A DNA stretch of 64,000 bases, taken from Heliocidaris tuberculata. Taxonomy: Eukaryota; Echinodermata; Echinoidea; Camarodonta; Echinometridae. The notes beneath the pieces were generated by a model. That model ran no database searches. It saw nothing but the letters and a program-made list of their open reading frames with translations, and had not been told where the DNA came from. Position 1 is the stretch's first letter. Every line of letters begins with the position of its first letter. Location of the stretch: assembly GCA_025618425.1 (NCBI GenBank), contig CM046837.1, positions 24,974,793 through 25,038,792 on the forward strand. The letters run 5' to 3'. Of this stretch, positions 1 through 12,661 are shown one piece after another. The position numbers were made by a program, and so were the translations under genes.

Positions 1-1473
1 TGCATTCACATTGCATAATATGCAGCTTTTTTTTTTTTTTTCTTTTTGTGTTTTAATAGTTGATGCAAATAAGGATGTTCGTACATGTACATGTATCTTA
101 ATAGAATATGAACGCACCCCACATGGTAACATAATGTGACCTTTCTCCCATGACGCAAGTTCATATAACCTGCATAACCACGGAACCAACCAGACTAGCC
201 TTGTTTTCATTAAATTGTGATCCAAGACGCCAGGCAGCAGTGCCTGTGATAATCAGGTCAGTGTCCCCAAGCCTGACACCAGTTGATATCTTCTGTACTG
301 CAGAGTGAGCCAACAGAAACTCTATGGTTTTTATTCTACTAAAATTTAAACCCAAAGCTGGGTCAAAGCTTAGTCTAAAGTCCAGTGTAATGAAGGAAGT
401 TAGACTAAGATTTAAGTTTTGCCTTTGTTCAACATACTGTAGATGTATCTTAGTCCAATTGTCAGGTTTAACTGAATCACCCAGTTAAGTAGAATACTGG
501 TCAATGGATGTGTGAGGGGGGTAGGGGGCGGCTGTGAAAAGGATTTGAGATGATAAAAGTATATGACAGTTGATGTGATGATAATCTTTTAATGTGAACA
601 CATTCCTGCCTGAAAACATGACCTTTTTCTGATGGCTGTCTACAAGTTCATAAACCCTAGAAACGAAAGGAACCAGCCTTGTTTTCATTAAATTGTAAGC
701 ACAGACTCCAGAGGTGTCTGTGATAATAGGGTCAATGTCTTCAAGCATGGCACAAGAAACTTATCCACAGTGGGAGCCTGTGGGCATCCATGGGGAGGAG
801 GGGGGTGGGGAAGGAAAATTGAAACATGAGAATGATCCTTCAATGTTTTTTTGTCAGGGATGCAAATGGTGATATGTATCTATAGCCTGAAACCTCTCGA
901 AAGTTGGCATTCTGGAGCTCTAGACATAATAAGCAGTTTCACAATAATCTTAGACATGGACGGTGATTCTGAAATTAGGCTACTGTCACTCTCGTTTTTG
1001 ATGGCAGTGAGTAGTTTGACTCAAAACACAGATAAAGGGTTGTATTTCATGAGCATGGAAGCTGCTGATTTCAAAATACAATCATAGGGTAGCAACCTCA
1101 CTTTTGATGATCCCCTTGTTTTTCAATTTTTTGGAACAAGAAATCAAAGCGATTTTCTCAATCGGCACTTTTTCCTGATAGTAATTACCTGTTTTACAGT
1201 CTTTCAGAGCATACATGTCATGTGCATGCATGGAGCCTAATAATATTATCAAAATGATTTAATTTTGCAATAAAACTCATAATAGTCTACCCAATGCGAT
1301 GCGGGAAATACACGTAGTCATTTTTTTAGCTGTTGAATCTCATGTTCTATGAATAATTCAAGGTTACTTCTAAAAAGGTGCTTGCATCCCCCTTCCTTTT
1401 TTTCATAAAGTTATGAGGAAGACTTTATAACTTTTTTTGTATATTTGGCCTAATCAATATCCCAATATCTCAC
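1..1473 (-). other. Intron following WASF first coding exon (partial)
   Basis: No further WASF exon is visible. The stretch contains a poly-T run at about 28-41, and two related segments at 165-262 and 628-755 that share a 19-base block (ttgttttcattaaattgt) and similar flanks. Read on the minus strand the two give similar peptides (DLIITGT.../DPIITDT...), which looks like a duplicated dispersed repeat and not WASF coding sequence. Confidence 0.6.
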
Positions 1474-1741
1474 CTTGATCCCTAGTGGCATCCAGTTTGG
1501 TGACCTTGTCGGACAGCTTGTCGATGCGGTCCTGCAGAATGTTGGCTCTCCCTGACAGTCCCATGGCTTCCCTGTACAGCTCCCCAAAGATATCCTCTGC
1601 ATGCTTGCCTAAGTTGCTCAGCTGACGGATGATGCTGGCTAGTGTGTAGTTGGTGACGCACTCCAACTCATTGTTGATGCCCTGGCCGATGTCCACGCGA
1701 CTGACCAGGACAGGCTCGACCTCTCGCTTGATCAACGGCAT
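1474..1741 (-). CDS. WASF: WASF/WAVE (SCAR) family protein, first coding exon
   Basis: The ATG at 1741-1739 opens 89 codons plus one base, ending at a GT donor (CAAG|GTGAG, last exon base 1474, phase 1). The peptide starts MPLIKREVEP and contains NNELECVTNYTLASIIRQL and HAEDIFGELYREA, then a heptad-like stretch (LQDRIDKLSDKVTKLD). This is the N-terminal SCAR/WAVE homology domain, which in the known family joins the Abi/HSPC300/Nap1/Sra1 regulatory complex that controls Arp2/3-driven actin assembly at the cell cortex. The proline-rich and VCA regions must lie on exons below position 1; I found no second exon in 1-1473. An acceptor (TTTACCATAG) suggests the exon begins at 1767, giving 26 bases of 5' UTR that include an out-of-frame upstream ATG. 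I cannot tell which vertebrate paralogue (WASF1, 2 or 3) is closest; a single invertebrate orthologue is expected. Confidence 0.93.
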
Positions 1742-1807
1742 CTCGGTTTGGTCATCTCACGGCTCACCTATGGTAAAATACAGAAATATTGGACAAACAC
1801 AATTTAT

Positions 1808-2060
1808 TGGAGGTATGGTGGTATAGTGGTTCATCCACTTGACTTTCAATCAAGAGGATGAGGGCTCCAATACTAGCCTGGGTCTAACATCCTTTGGCAA
1901 GACAACTGCCACTCTCCATCCACATGTCAATGCATAGAGTAAATGCTAGAGCACTATCTGGCAGCTCGGCTATGACGTGGGTAATAGCAGCATGGAGCAC
2001 CATGAGCCCCACGACGTAAGGGACACGAGCGCTATGCCAGAACACAGTGTTGTTGTTAAC
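1808..2060 (+). repeat. tRNA-derived SINE (diverged)
   Basis: The 5' part (ggtatggtggtatagtgg...) looks like a tRNA A-box region, followed about 40 bases later by a degraded B box (GGGCTCCAATACT against the consensus GGTTCGAATCC). The unrelated tail (ctttggcaagacaactgcc) resembles that of the SINE at 45745 (ctttgccaagacattaatc). It lies in the 5' non-coding part of the WASF gene. It is not a tRNA gene, because it lacks a complete cloverleaf. Confidence 0.55.
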
Positions 2061-5000
2061 ATTTGTTTCTGCTGTTATTATTATCATCTTCCATTCATCA
2101 TTATCATTATCATCAATTCTTCATTGAAAATAATACATCGTCTCTCAGAATTTGCCATCAGCAGGCATTCTTATTATGAGATTCTAATCAGGAATACATG
2201 TAACTATTAGTAATTTTGGACACTACTTTGCACATAGATACTAGATAGATAGATGTCATCCTTGATAATAATTCTGCATCTATTCATGCAACTCAACCTA
2301 CTTTTTAGTCCATGATATTTCCCAAAATATTATAGAGGGGTAAACATCAATTAAATTCATTTTCACTCAACATACATGTACATGTAAGCCCATCATCCTT
2401 CTTTTTTTTGAAATTCAAATATTGATACACTGTAGGATAAACAATCCAAGATTGAAAAATTCCAGATTACTGCGATTATGTGTCAAGAGGATTAAGAAAA
2501 CCACTTGAAAATAAACAGATTACTTTACCATTCCATGAAGTTATGCATTATCACTAATTGTATATGAATGACTGCACAAGCCAATTTCATGCACATTTAA
2601 TTCCCTGCCGGGAATCACTCTCGGACCCAGTGTGAAATGTTAATTCAAGTGAGAGATTTGAAGCCATATTCCTCCTCCCCAATTAGTGATCGGTCTAGAA
2701 CTGCAAATTATCACATGTTGGGCCATTGGCCCAACCACATGATGTACATGTTGTAGGCCTACACATGTACTAGTATTGTATGATGCACTACAGGGCTGAC
2801 TACATGTCCATGTAGCATTATTAATGAAACATATGTAATGTACCTTTTGATAAAAGTCACACATAGGAAATATACTTTCTTTTATTTGGGAACACTGGAT
2901 AGTCAGTGTAGCCTACGAACATGGATGAAGTTTTACCAGAATACAAAATGATATGCAGAAAGGGCAGAAAGGGCAGAAAGGGAAAGCAAAACAGGATATG
3001 TTTGTCAACTACATGTACATGTAGGCCTAGGCCCTACAAGTAACTATATTTTTTAGTTCAGATGACTCTAATAACCAAGCTTACCAATTTCTGTAGTTTC
3101 AATAAAGAAGTTCTAAATTTCTGTAAATTCATATGCCCATACATGTACATGTAGGTACATGTTGATATCGCTGTACACAATTTCAGAAACTTGACTATAG
3201 ATACATACATGTATCATAACAAAATGCCTTTTACCTTTATAAGGAAAACCCATCACCTAAACTTATTTTGCTTTGCATTCTTTATGATTCCATGCCAAAT
3301 TGACAGTACTCTCAAATTCAAAATACTATCATTAAACTTCTACCTCTATTTACATGTACACTATAAAGTAAAAGCAATTAGTGAGTAGACTGGTTAACAC
3401 ATGTACATGTACACGTATGCAAGTTACATGTAATTCAAAGTTAACCTGCGTGTGGGCCTAGAATTTCATAAAAATTGTTTCCCCTAATACACTCTTTACT
3501 TTAACCATCTGAATGTCTCACATACACATAGATTTTTTTTTTTTTTGGGGGGGGGGGTTGTTTTTTTTTGTGTTTTTTGCTTTGTTTTTGTTCTAGGGGG
3601 TTTTTGTTTTGTTTTGTTTTGTTTTTGTTTTGTTTTTGTTTTTTTTTGTTTTGTTTTGTTTTTGTTTATGTTTTTTGGTTTGTTTTTTGTTGTTGTTTTG
3701 TTTTGTCTGTTTGTTTTTTTTTTTTTTTTTTTTTTTTTTGGGGGGGGGGGAATTTGTGTTTTCTAATGACATACAATCAATTTTCATGCACCAAAGTATT
3801 TCAGTCTAGTTTTGAGCTGTGGTTATGATACGTACAGTGTATCTGTACATGTGCACGACACCTCTACACTCAAATTTGAAGACCTTTAATTTTTAATGGA
3901 CAGTGACTTGCGTGGTATAATCACGTTGGCTCACAGTTAAACTCATTATCCTGGAAACGAGCAAGTCAGACATTCAGACTGGTAGAAAACACTCCACCAG
4001 TGACACCAAAACTGTATCCCCCCCCCCCCCCCCCCTGTTTGCAGGGGTCCCATGCTGTTTCATTTGACATCCTGTGGTTCTAATCATCTAATGGACATCT
4101 TTTGACAGTTAACCACTTACTGGTTTTACACTCACTAAGTCAGTCTGTTATTTACATCTATCAAGGGGTATACATGTAGACCTCTATCAACAAATATTAT
4201 GATAAAAATCAAGTGCAGGATTCACACTAACTTTTTGTGCTAGGGCAAGATTGTCCTGTATTTTAATCATTTGTCCCGCATCCAGTTCAGACCTGCCTGG
4301 GACGTCACTTGTCAGAATCAATGGCAAAACCAATGGATATAACGGGTATTTACAAATTGATAGACCTATACAAAACTACAAATGGATAATAATCGACAAG
4401 CTGAGGCCATCACCATGAAAATGTCCAAAAAATGGTCTCACATGGATGAGCAAATCAATCAACCATTCAAAAATACAATGCATACCAATAGCTATGCAAC
4501 ACCATAGTCACTCCCCAACATGTACATTACATGTCTACTACTGGACTTGCAGACATTCTTTTCTAACAACGTTCAACTGATTGACAAGTCAGCGCACATA
4601 CTCCGCATCCAGATTCCAGAATATGAGGACATGATGTGTGTAGTCTGAAAACAAACAGAATTGATTTCTGTCGTGCATCATCAATAAACAATAACGAGTG
4701 CACGTATTATGATTGTAGGGCCTCGATACAAATTTAATCACGATCAGTACCATGATTCCAGGTACTTGTACATGTACATGTGTATGGGCATATTGAATGT
4801 TACTACATGTACATGTACATGTATTTCCAGTGCAAGTTTGAAACTTGACATTTATACTAGATACAATTACAATATCCATGCACTTTGTAAAATTCATAGT
4901 TTTCATTACAATTGGACAGATGACTTTTTGCTCCATGTATATACACATCTAAATTACACCAAGATGTATGGTGAGAAGTAAAAGAATAACTTTCTCTTTT

Positions 5001-5148
5001 TTTTCCTTTTTTTTTGGCAGTTTTATGATTCACTGTGAAAAAGTGAGACTTTTTCAGGAGCAATCTTCAATTTCTCTTTTTTCCCCAGAACTCTTTTGAA
5101 GCTTAACAAAACTAAATGTACTTGTAATTTTGCATGCAAGTTGAATCA
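2061..5148. other. Gene-free stretch, simple repeats
   Basis: I see no gene. It holds scattered TACATGTA words, a G/T-rich low-complexity tract at 3535-3758 (long T runs with G12 and G10 blocks), and a C run at 4018-4036. Open frames here are low-complexity artefacts. Confidence 0.6.
3535..3758. repeat. T/G low-complexity tract with poly-G ends
   Basis: Poly-T then poly-G, followed by about 170 bases of irregular gttttgtttt repeats, then another poly-T and poly-G. It could form G-rich structures, but is probably simple-sequence expansion. Confidence 0.9.
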
Positions 5149-5288
5149 GGGGAGTGTTTCATCAAGCATTTTGTCAGTGATTTTTACCAACAAATTTGCT
5201 CTCAGCCAATCAGATGCAAGGACTTCAGAAGCTTATAACAGCTGTCGGTAAAAATCACAGACAAAACACTTGATGAAACGCTCCTCTG
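5149..5288. mobile_element. Short MITE with inverted ends (about 140 bp)
   Basis: The left end GGGGAGTGTTTCATCAAG and the reverse complement of the right end (GAGGAGCGTTTCATCAAG) match. The match continues inward through TTTTGTCNGTGATTTTTACC over about 45 bases. It has no coding capacity. Target duplications are not clear. Confidence 0.75.
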
Positions 5289-8122
5289 ATCTCCACTCCT
5301 ATGAAGGCTAGCTTTAAATGTACAGTAGGCTTATTATGGACATACATGTACATGTAAGCCTATAAAGATGTATGTAGGCCTACACATATTTGCACTAACG
5401 GTAATGAGGAAAAACTAGAAACGTGTACGTCTGGTCTGCGTTGGGAGACACATCGACCTGTCGATATGTCAGAGTTGACTTGATGTTCATATGATACCCT
5501 CCTTTGGGAGGCTTGATGCAGACAGATTCTTACACATCAACATATGACATATGAATCAAATGATTTCAATTAATTATCTCCCAAGACAGCAACAGAACTG
5601 CTTGAATATCCATCCACATTTCACTCAATGCATTAGCCTTTGTATATGAGCCTGTGTACATGTACCATGGGTCTGGAATATTCAAAGAACGATGTACATG
5701 TATGTACATGGGCAACTTCTTCAGATTTGATATTATAAATAATATGAACTACAAGGGTAAAATCAAGTAATCACTTGTTGTACCATTGTATGGAGACGTG
5801 GACAAGTGTCGGCCTACATGAATATACATGTACATGTAGTTACAGGTGTAGTACATTACAAATGCTCAGTATGTACATGTACATTGGGGGAGGGGGGGCA
5901 GCTACATAAAGTTGACCCCAAAAGTTGATAAAGAACATGTACATGTACATCATTTTGAACTACACCTGGCTGTATGCTCCCAAATAATCCATAAATTTTC
6001 CTTCACAGAAGAAAATCTGCTCCATAAGAATTCCGAATTACATTCATATACACATGTAGAGTACATGTAGATGCTCTGGTATGCAGACACTTAAGATAAA
6101 ATCCAATTTTATAACTCTTTATTCCAGAATGATTTTCAATTTCTACCCAAATAATGGAAGTTCATATTGTTACTGTTTGAGTAAAAATATAATACCGGAA
6201 AAAATAAAGAGTTGCCATGGTAATATTAATATTTCATTTTCCTTTTTGGAGCCAGTTTAGACCTCAATGGAGAGTTCGCGCGTGCATCATTTGTGCGCGA
6301 GCTGAGCACAATCCCATCAGCCCGAGCCAGAGTCCCACGCCAGAGCTCCACACGTGCAATCCGGCTGCACACCAATGCAGCAATATCTGACACTGACATC
6401 ACCATTCGCACGGAGCTTTTGCCGTGGTGCACCGGTATGTCAAACACACTGTATATCGATGACTGCAACTAGCGATCGGACACTTCTGAGCTTGCGACAT
6501 ATGAAAAATCCTGATCTAAAATTGAAAAATAATTCAGCTTTATTTTTCAAAACCCTATTTCCTTAATTACACACTTAAAGGTATCGTACAGTAGTGGGAA
6601 AGGTGGCGCTTTGGATATTTAACTACTTTGTCAGCTGGAATGGAATTACTACATATACTGTTGTGAAATGATTAATTTCGAACGTAGGTGACGTTTGTTT
6701 GAAGAAAAATGGTTTAGAAATGGCTAAAATATCCCCCAAAAAATAAACATCGAATTACAAGCGCGGTACCGCGTTGACAGTTCACACACATGTAAACAGT
6801 GTGTGCGAACCGCTGTGCGCCATTGAGCCGGGAGCATCGGGGTAGGTGGTCCTTAGCGAGGGTATAAGGTAACCGTTGATATTCGATCATTTGAATTATT
6901 TTACTGAAAATCACCAGAAATCATGAATAGAATACCGGATTATCTCACTCATGTATCTTTTTATGCAAGCCGAACAATATGAGACTGTTTTTGAGCAGTT
7001 TCATGCCAACTTTCATTTTGCTACCACTACTACTGTTTAAAACCTTTAAGAAAGGCATATTTTCAAATTTTTCAATTTTTCATAGCGGGAAGTTGGGAAC
7101 GCCAAGTGTATCGCTAAAAATGTGATATTTATGGATACTTTTTTCATGGCCACTGCTGTTTTTCTTTGACTTTGGTAATGTACCCTGTGTGTGTGATATG
7201 TGATGTATTATGATTTTACATGTATGTATAATTATGTATTTTAAAGTGATTTTGCAATGCAAACGATGGACCGGCCGCACACCAGCTACTGGCCGCACAC
7301 AGCAGAATCTACTCTAGGCATACATGTACATGTACCGTACTTACATGTATATCTTGGCTATTACATGTAGATACACAGGTACATGTATGTACATGTAGTC
7401 ATGTACATGTTCATCACACCCCTTTTATTGTGGTGTCCAGGATAAAGGATGTGTCCAGAATAAAGGATGCTTTCAGAGAATTTCTCCTTGGTACAAGCAT
7501 GACTCAGAAGCACAACTGATGACATCCAGGATTATTGTACACAATTACATGCACACGTACATGTACATGTACATGTATGTACAAACTGTACATGTAGTCT
7601 ACCTGGTTGGTTGAATGCAATCCCTTCAAGTCAATATTGTTTACTCAGTACTCACATAAACTGTACATACAAATTAATATTTATGCCTACAATGTACAAG
7701 CCTCTACAAATACAGAACTCAAGGACTACTAACTACATGTACTTCTTTTCTTTCTCACCACGTACTGTACATGTCGTCTACATGTACAATGAATCTTCTC
7801 ACAATGACTCTTTCAATATCTTCCACTATTATTTCTTAACATTGAAGTCTCTTGTCCTCCTGATTCTGAACAATCACCATTTCTACCACAATTCTCTGAA
7901 CAATATCATACATGTGCATATAGGTGCGAAATGAAAACTTCTTCTGGTAAAATGACTAATCATTTTGGCATTGTGTAGAGACTAGAGATCAATGTCAATA
8001 TATTCCTTTTTCTCTCTAAGATAGTAGCCGAGGTCTCATGGTACTAATTGAATGGGATACTGTCATGCTGTCTCTCTCTCTCTCTCCAAGAGCTACGTAC
8101 ACATTCATTTCTTCTGTATTAA
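5289..8122. other. Gene-free stretch upstream of WASF
   Basis: Apart from the CpG-rich patch at 6226-6480, I see only TACATGTA words (densest around 5341, 5826, 7320 and 7560) and unremarkable AT-rich sequence. Confidence 0.5.
6226..6480 (-). promoter_or_regulatory. CpG-rich patch, possible WASF promoter or 5' exon
   Basis: This 250-base stretch is much richer in CG dinucleotides (gttcgcgcgtgcatc, gtgcgcgagctg and others) than its neighbours, and lies about 4.5 kb upstream of the WASF coding exon. A minus-strand donor-like TTGAG|GTCTAA sits at the lower edge. A non-coding first exon or promoter is inference; no TATA box or initiator was identified. Confidence 0.3.
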
Positions 8123-8706
8123 AGGGCAATCCAACCTTGGTAATAAGATGATTTGTGTGAAAGCAGAAAAATAAGAAAAACAGGATGGTGAAAGTTTGAA
8201 AGAAATCGGACAAGGACTAAGAAAGTTATGGATGTTTGAAAAATGAGATCACTACATCTATGCGAATCTCAAATTGGCAATTTGGAGAGTCAATGGTGAC
8301 ATTTTTGTGGACAACTCTCCCATTTGTCGTACACAAAAATATCATTAATTTGCGGTTTTCTTCGAGGCGCTTTTACCCTCGGGGCTGTACTCAAAATATA
8401 TTGGAGATAGCATATTGTTATAGGTCTTCATGAACGAAAAGATCCTACTGAGTTATGCATTTTGAAAAAAGGTGACATTTTAGTCATTTTGTGTGTTAGA
8501 GCGAATGAGGGAGTTGTCCACAGCTACATCACAGTGATATTACCTATTCGGCCAATTTGAAATTCCCATAAGCATAGTGATTACAACTTTCTAAAATTCA
8601 TAACTTTCTTATTGCTTGTCCGATTTCGTTCAAATTTTCACCAATCTGCTTCTCTGATTTTTCCTCTTTCTTTCAAAGCAACTTGCTATTAAGGTTGGAT
8701 TTCCCT
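8123..8706. mobile_element. TTAA-flanked MITE, 584 bp
   Basis: The ends AGGGCAATCCAACCTTGG and the reverse complement of the right end (AGGGAAATCCAACCTTAA) are inverted copies, flanked by TTAA on both sides. Inner sequence is also partly self-complementary (caaattggcaatttgg and gccaatttgaaattcc). TTAA targets with AGGG ends fit Kolobok-type (or piggyBac) non-autonomous elements. There is no transposase. Confidence 0.8.
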
Positions 8707-8788
8707 TTAACACCTAAGTTCCTTTCATTGTATTCTGATGTCTCCTACGTGTGTACATGTATTACATGTAGCCTTGTTCATACAATAT

Positions 8789-10658
8789 CAGGGTTCTTGC
8801 TAATTTTTCTGATAGCAGGTAATTTATCATTCACAGGTGGTTACTCCAAAAAAGCAACAGGGGTCTGGGGGCAGTGAAGCCCCCAGCGGGGTCCAGGGGC
8901 AGCGCCCCTAGCTTTTGCAAGAATTGATAAGGTAAAATCGTCCATTCTTCCAATCTTCCAGACCCTACATGTACAAGGAAATTACTTCTTTTAAATAAAG
9001 AACAAGGCAACACTAAACAGGTTTAAAATGCCAGCTCAGATGACATTGGTGTTATTTTATTTAAAATCCATGTTGTTCAGAAAGTGAATGCATGATTTTT
9101 TTTTTATATCTGCAGCTATTCTTGATATCCTACAGTCATATGATTTGCACAAGTGAATGAACATAATGAACTCTCATGATTATGATCAAATTTACCACAC
9201 TGCAGCGTTACAAAAAGGCTAGGATTACCGTAAATAACGTATAAACCGCTGTCGTTAAATTAAACGCACCCCCAACTTTCGACCCCCTGAGCAAAAAAAT
9301 TAATTAAAAAAAATCATGATAAATTCAAGTCATGTTCTTATCAAAATGGCAAAATCTAGAGGCAAAAGCATAAAGAAATGATTTAGAAAAGTGTAAAACA
9401 AAATTGTACTTTAATTGGTTGTTTCCTGTTTTTTAACTCATTTTCAAAGTCGTTGAACTCTTCGAATCTGAGTCGTTGACCAAAATAAGGCTTGCTCTAA
9501 AGACGTGACAAGCCCTTATCAAAGTACAGATACGGTACAGATTCGTGATCGATCCCAAAACATTTGAAGTTTCCCTCATTTCATACCCATGCAGAGGTAG
9601 GTTTGCTCCCCTGCTCCAGCGGCCCAGCAAGTTTGCAAGTTCTGCTAAAATGAGAGAAACGTCTCTGCACATAGCTATTGCATAAATTAATTTGCATACT
9701 AGCTCAACCAATGCGCATTGGTTGAGCTAGTATGCAAATTAATTTATGCAGAAGCCATGTGCAGAGACTATTCTCTCATTTTAGCAGAATGTGCAAACTC
9801 TCTGGGCCGCTGGAGCAGGGGGAGCGAACCTGTGGAGCGAACCTACCTCTGCATGGGTATGAAATGGGGGAAACTTCATACGTTTTGGGATCGATTATTT
9901 TGTTGAAAAACCTTGCGCCATAATCTCTTCAAACATGAAACTTCTGTGATAGTTCTTGGATTTAGCTAGGAATATTTTCTAAAGCAAGGTATCAGTTTGC
10001 CTTTATCTGTATTGTTATTGTGTGTTTTGTGATGTTTTCTTTCATTTTGATGGTGATTAATAATACGATCACAAATCTTTACTTTGACAAGCGTTACGTC
10101 TCGAAGCCTTGCTTGGTCCAGTGATAACTCCTTGCTTGGTCAATGGACTTGAATTTTGGGTAGCCCTCATTGAGAGTAAAGCTGCCACCGTGGTTTAATT
10201 GTGCCGGGTTTGTGTCACGGCATGAACCTGTTTGTGGGTTGTATGTATACGCAAGTTAGGCTTTTGATTTTAACATCAAAATTAATTTGTAAAAATATGT
10301 CGTAGCATTTAGACTTACAAAACAGTAAATGAATTCTCTTTGATCATATAAACAGGACCTTAGCCCCTTAGATTATTGTCAGTTTTGGTGATATATGACT
10401 CTTCATTTGTTTTGGGCTTTTTTAAGCCCAGCATCGTGTATTACCCGCAACCCCGACTTATGCTTATTCCGCACTAGCCCTCGTCGAGTCAGTTTAGTTT
10501 TGTCTTCTTGCTTTCTCGATCTCTCGCTCATTGGCTGTGTTTAGAGCTGTTTCTTCCCGTTTCTTTACGACCGCTTTCACAACACTGCTGTGAAGCTTGT
10601 GTAAACTGAAATTTGAAATAGCGACTTGTTGAATTGAATCGAGACTGATTTTATATAA

Positions 10659-10692
<34 letters not shown>

Positions 10693-10772
10693 TTTTGTGA
10701 GGCCACAGCCGGTTACGATCGGCGTTACAGCCGGAAAAAATAGCCGGTTACCGGCTATTAACAAGAACCCTG
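8789..10772. mobile_element. Non-autonomous DNA transposon with CAGGGTTCTTG ends
   Basis: The left end CAGGGTTCTTGCTAAT and the reverse complement of the right end CAGGGTTCTTGTTAAT are inverted repeats. CAATAT occurs directly outside both ends (8783-8788 and 10773-10778), a likely 6-bp target duplication. CAGGG termini fit the hAT group, although the usual duplication is 8 bp. No transposase frame is intact. A 350-bp palindrome (9547-9895) and a TA/poly-T tract (about 10656-10696) lie inside. Confidence 0.6.
9547..9895. repeat. Large near-perfect palindrome (arms about 168 and 181 bp)
   Basis: The centre is between 9714 and 9715 (caaccaatgc/gcattggttg). The arms match over almost their whole length, so each arm carries the same outward-reading frame (MVELVCKLIYA...). 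The right arm has a 14-base tandem duplication (gagcgaacctgtg...) missing from the left. There is no spacer, so the strand could fold into a long hairpin or cruciform. The shared frames are a mirror effect and not evidence of a protein. Confidence 0.92.
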
Positions 10773-10797
10773 CAATATACATGGTAAACTGCTTTAA

Positions 10798-11205
10798 CCC
10801 TTTCAGGACAGGAATTGTTAAAAGGGCTAAACTGATCACATTTTATGCTTCAAATTGGCAACAATAATATTATTCTTTTAGTGCTACATAGTTCGAATAG
10901 GGTGTACTGTCTTTGAAAACAATATACATGGTTATAGATTTTGTTGATAAGTTGAAAAAATGCCAATTTTCATGAAAAATAATGATTTTGAACCTTTCAA
11001 TGTGTTGCCAATTTAAGGATTTTAAAGCTTATTCTCATTTCTAAAATTCCTGGCATCAAATGCAATATGGTTATGCAACAAAAATGAAAATAGTGTGTAC
11101 AGAAATTTTCGCTCTTTCTACTCATGCATCTTGTTGATTTTTCAGATCTCTGAATCTACAGTTATTGAGCCAAACCACAAAATGTGGGCAATTGTCTCGA
11201 AAGGG
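10798..11205 (+). mobile_element. piggyBac-like MITE, copy 1
   Basis: It is flanked by TTAA on both sides and begins CCCTTTCAGGACAGGAATT, ending GTCTCGAAAGGG. It is 408 bp with internal CAAATTGGCAACAATAATAT and GTGTTGCCAATTTAAGGAT. Five relatives occur at 16286, 40079, 43021, 43473 and 56694. TTAA duplication with CCC...GGG ends is the piggyBac signature. It is non-coding. Confidence 0.88.
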
Positions 11206-12113
11206 TTAAGAAACAACGGCAGCAAAATAAAAAGCATAATCCTATGTGGGGGTGAAAAAAAGGAGATGCAAGCAATAAAGACAAATACGCTTTACATCTA
11301 CATGTATCTGGCTGTATAACCAGAAACTTTTGCATGCATTTAGTGTTCGCAAATTTTGTGAGTGGTTTAGACTCAAGAAAGTTTCATGCTGTGAAATTAT
11401 TGAATTACAACTTGCACAACTCTGAAATTTCGCAATTAAAAAAAGTTTCTTGCTGTGAAAATGGCTGTCGTTTATAAGTTTCATGTCATGAACATTTCGG
11501 GTTTTACAAGATAGTTATAAGATACAAAAGTGTCAAGAGCACACCTCTCATGTCATGTTATTACGCCACAGCAGGGGGGGGTTTTCAGGTGGTTTTCCCT
11601 GTGATTGAACGAGGCTCAAAGCTCTTGTCTACTGAGAAAAGGTGGATAAGTTGTCTTGTCGTCGAATACAATGTCCAAAGTACAACATATCTTACTGTTC
11701 AAAGCAATGGGTGGATAATATTGTGTGTTTTGCAATGTTTGAACAGTGAGTCAGGTCACCTGAGCCACTACATGTAGATTTGAATCCACTGCATTTAACT
11801 TGAATCATAAATAAATGGATGCAGATGATGTACATGTCCATGCACATGTACAAATGAAGTGTGCAATACTACAATTTCAGACTGAAGACAACTTGTCCAA
11901 GGGATCATCATATGAAACTACGACTGGGAAACCAGGGAAGTGGAATTGGTCAAACATAAAGAAAGTAGGAGATGTACATGCAAAGCATTGTGAATTACCT
12001 GTTTGTTTTCATTTGTTTTCCTTTATTCAAATAAGCCATTCAAATGAATTCAATTCAATTCTTTTCACTTCCACAAAAAGGTCCATATTCTCCTAAGTAA
12101 TACTGCACATATA
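11206..12113. other. Gene-free stretch
   Basis: I see no gene. Around 11318-11480 there is degenerate sequence rich in gaaacttt and cgcaaattt words, resembling the MITE at 37924-38105. Confidence 0.45.
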
Positions 12114-12661
12114 CACTACTGCTCAAAAGTAATTGCTCGGTTAGGGAGAAATTTCCCTTACCGCGTCCCTATGCTCGGTTAAGGGAACGAGGAATTTCCC
12201 CAAGATCATGATTTTCTTCCCGTGCGCACCGTTATAACCGAACGCTTCCCGGTACGCTCTCCATGACCAACAAATACAATGGCTTCGTTTTTATATCTAC
12301 ATGTATACCGTAAGTGACATGACGTATGCGACTTACGTATCGCACACAGAACACTGTCACAACACAAATGAAACAGAATTGGGTTCGGCTCAATTCATGC
12401 CAAATACGAAAAAAATGCAACACGGAGGCACAAAATTCCGTGAAAAAATACAGTTACACCATGTAAAAGATAATGACATTGAATTTACAGAAGGGTGTAA
12501 AAGAAAAAATAGGAGCAGGAACTGCACGTAAACCCACGAAAACTCACACGCTGACAATCGGTAGGGGATAGTTATTCGCTGCGCCTCATGCGTCTTCGCT
12601 TTCCACGTAGGAGTACATGTACGAAGGTATGGCAGCAGCGAACGCTGGTCTCCCATCCAAC

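Noticed and set aside
1808..1885. tRNA gene.
   Set aside because: A-box and degraded B-box present, but no complete cloverleaf and a SINE tail follows.
3545..3828. Phe/Val/Cys-rich open frames over the G/T tract.
   Set aside because: Low-complexity translation of poly-T and poly-G.
9433..9906. Paired open frames beginning MVELVCKLIYA on opposite strands.
   Set aside because: They are mirror images created by the 350-bp palindrome; no domain or splice context.
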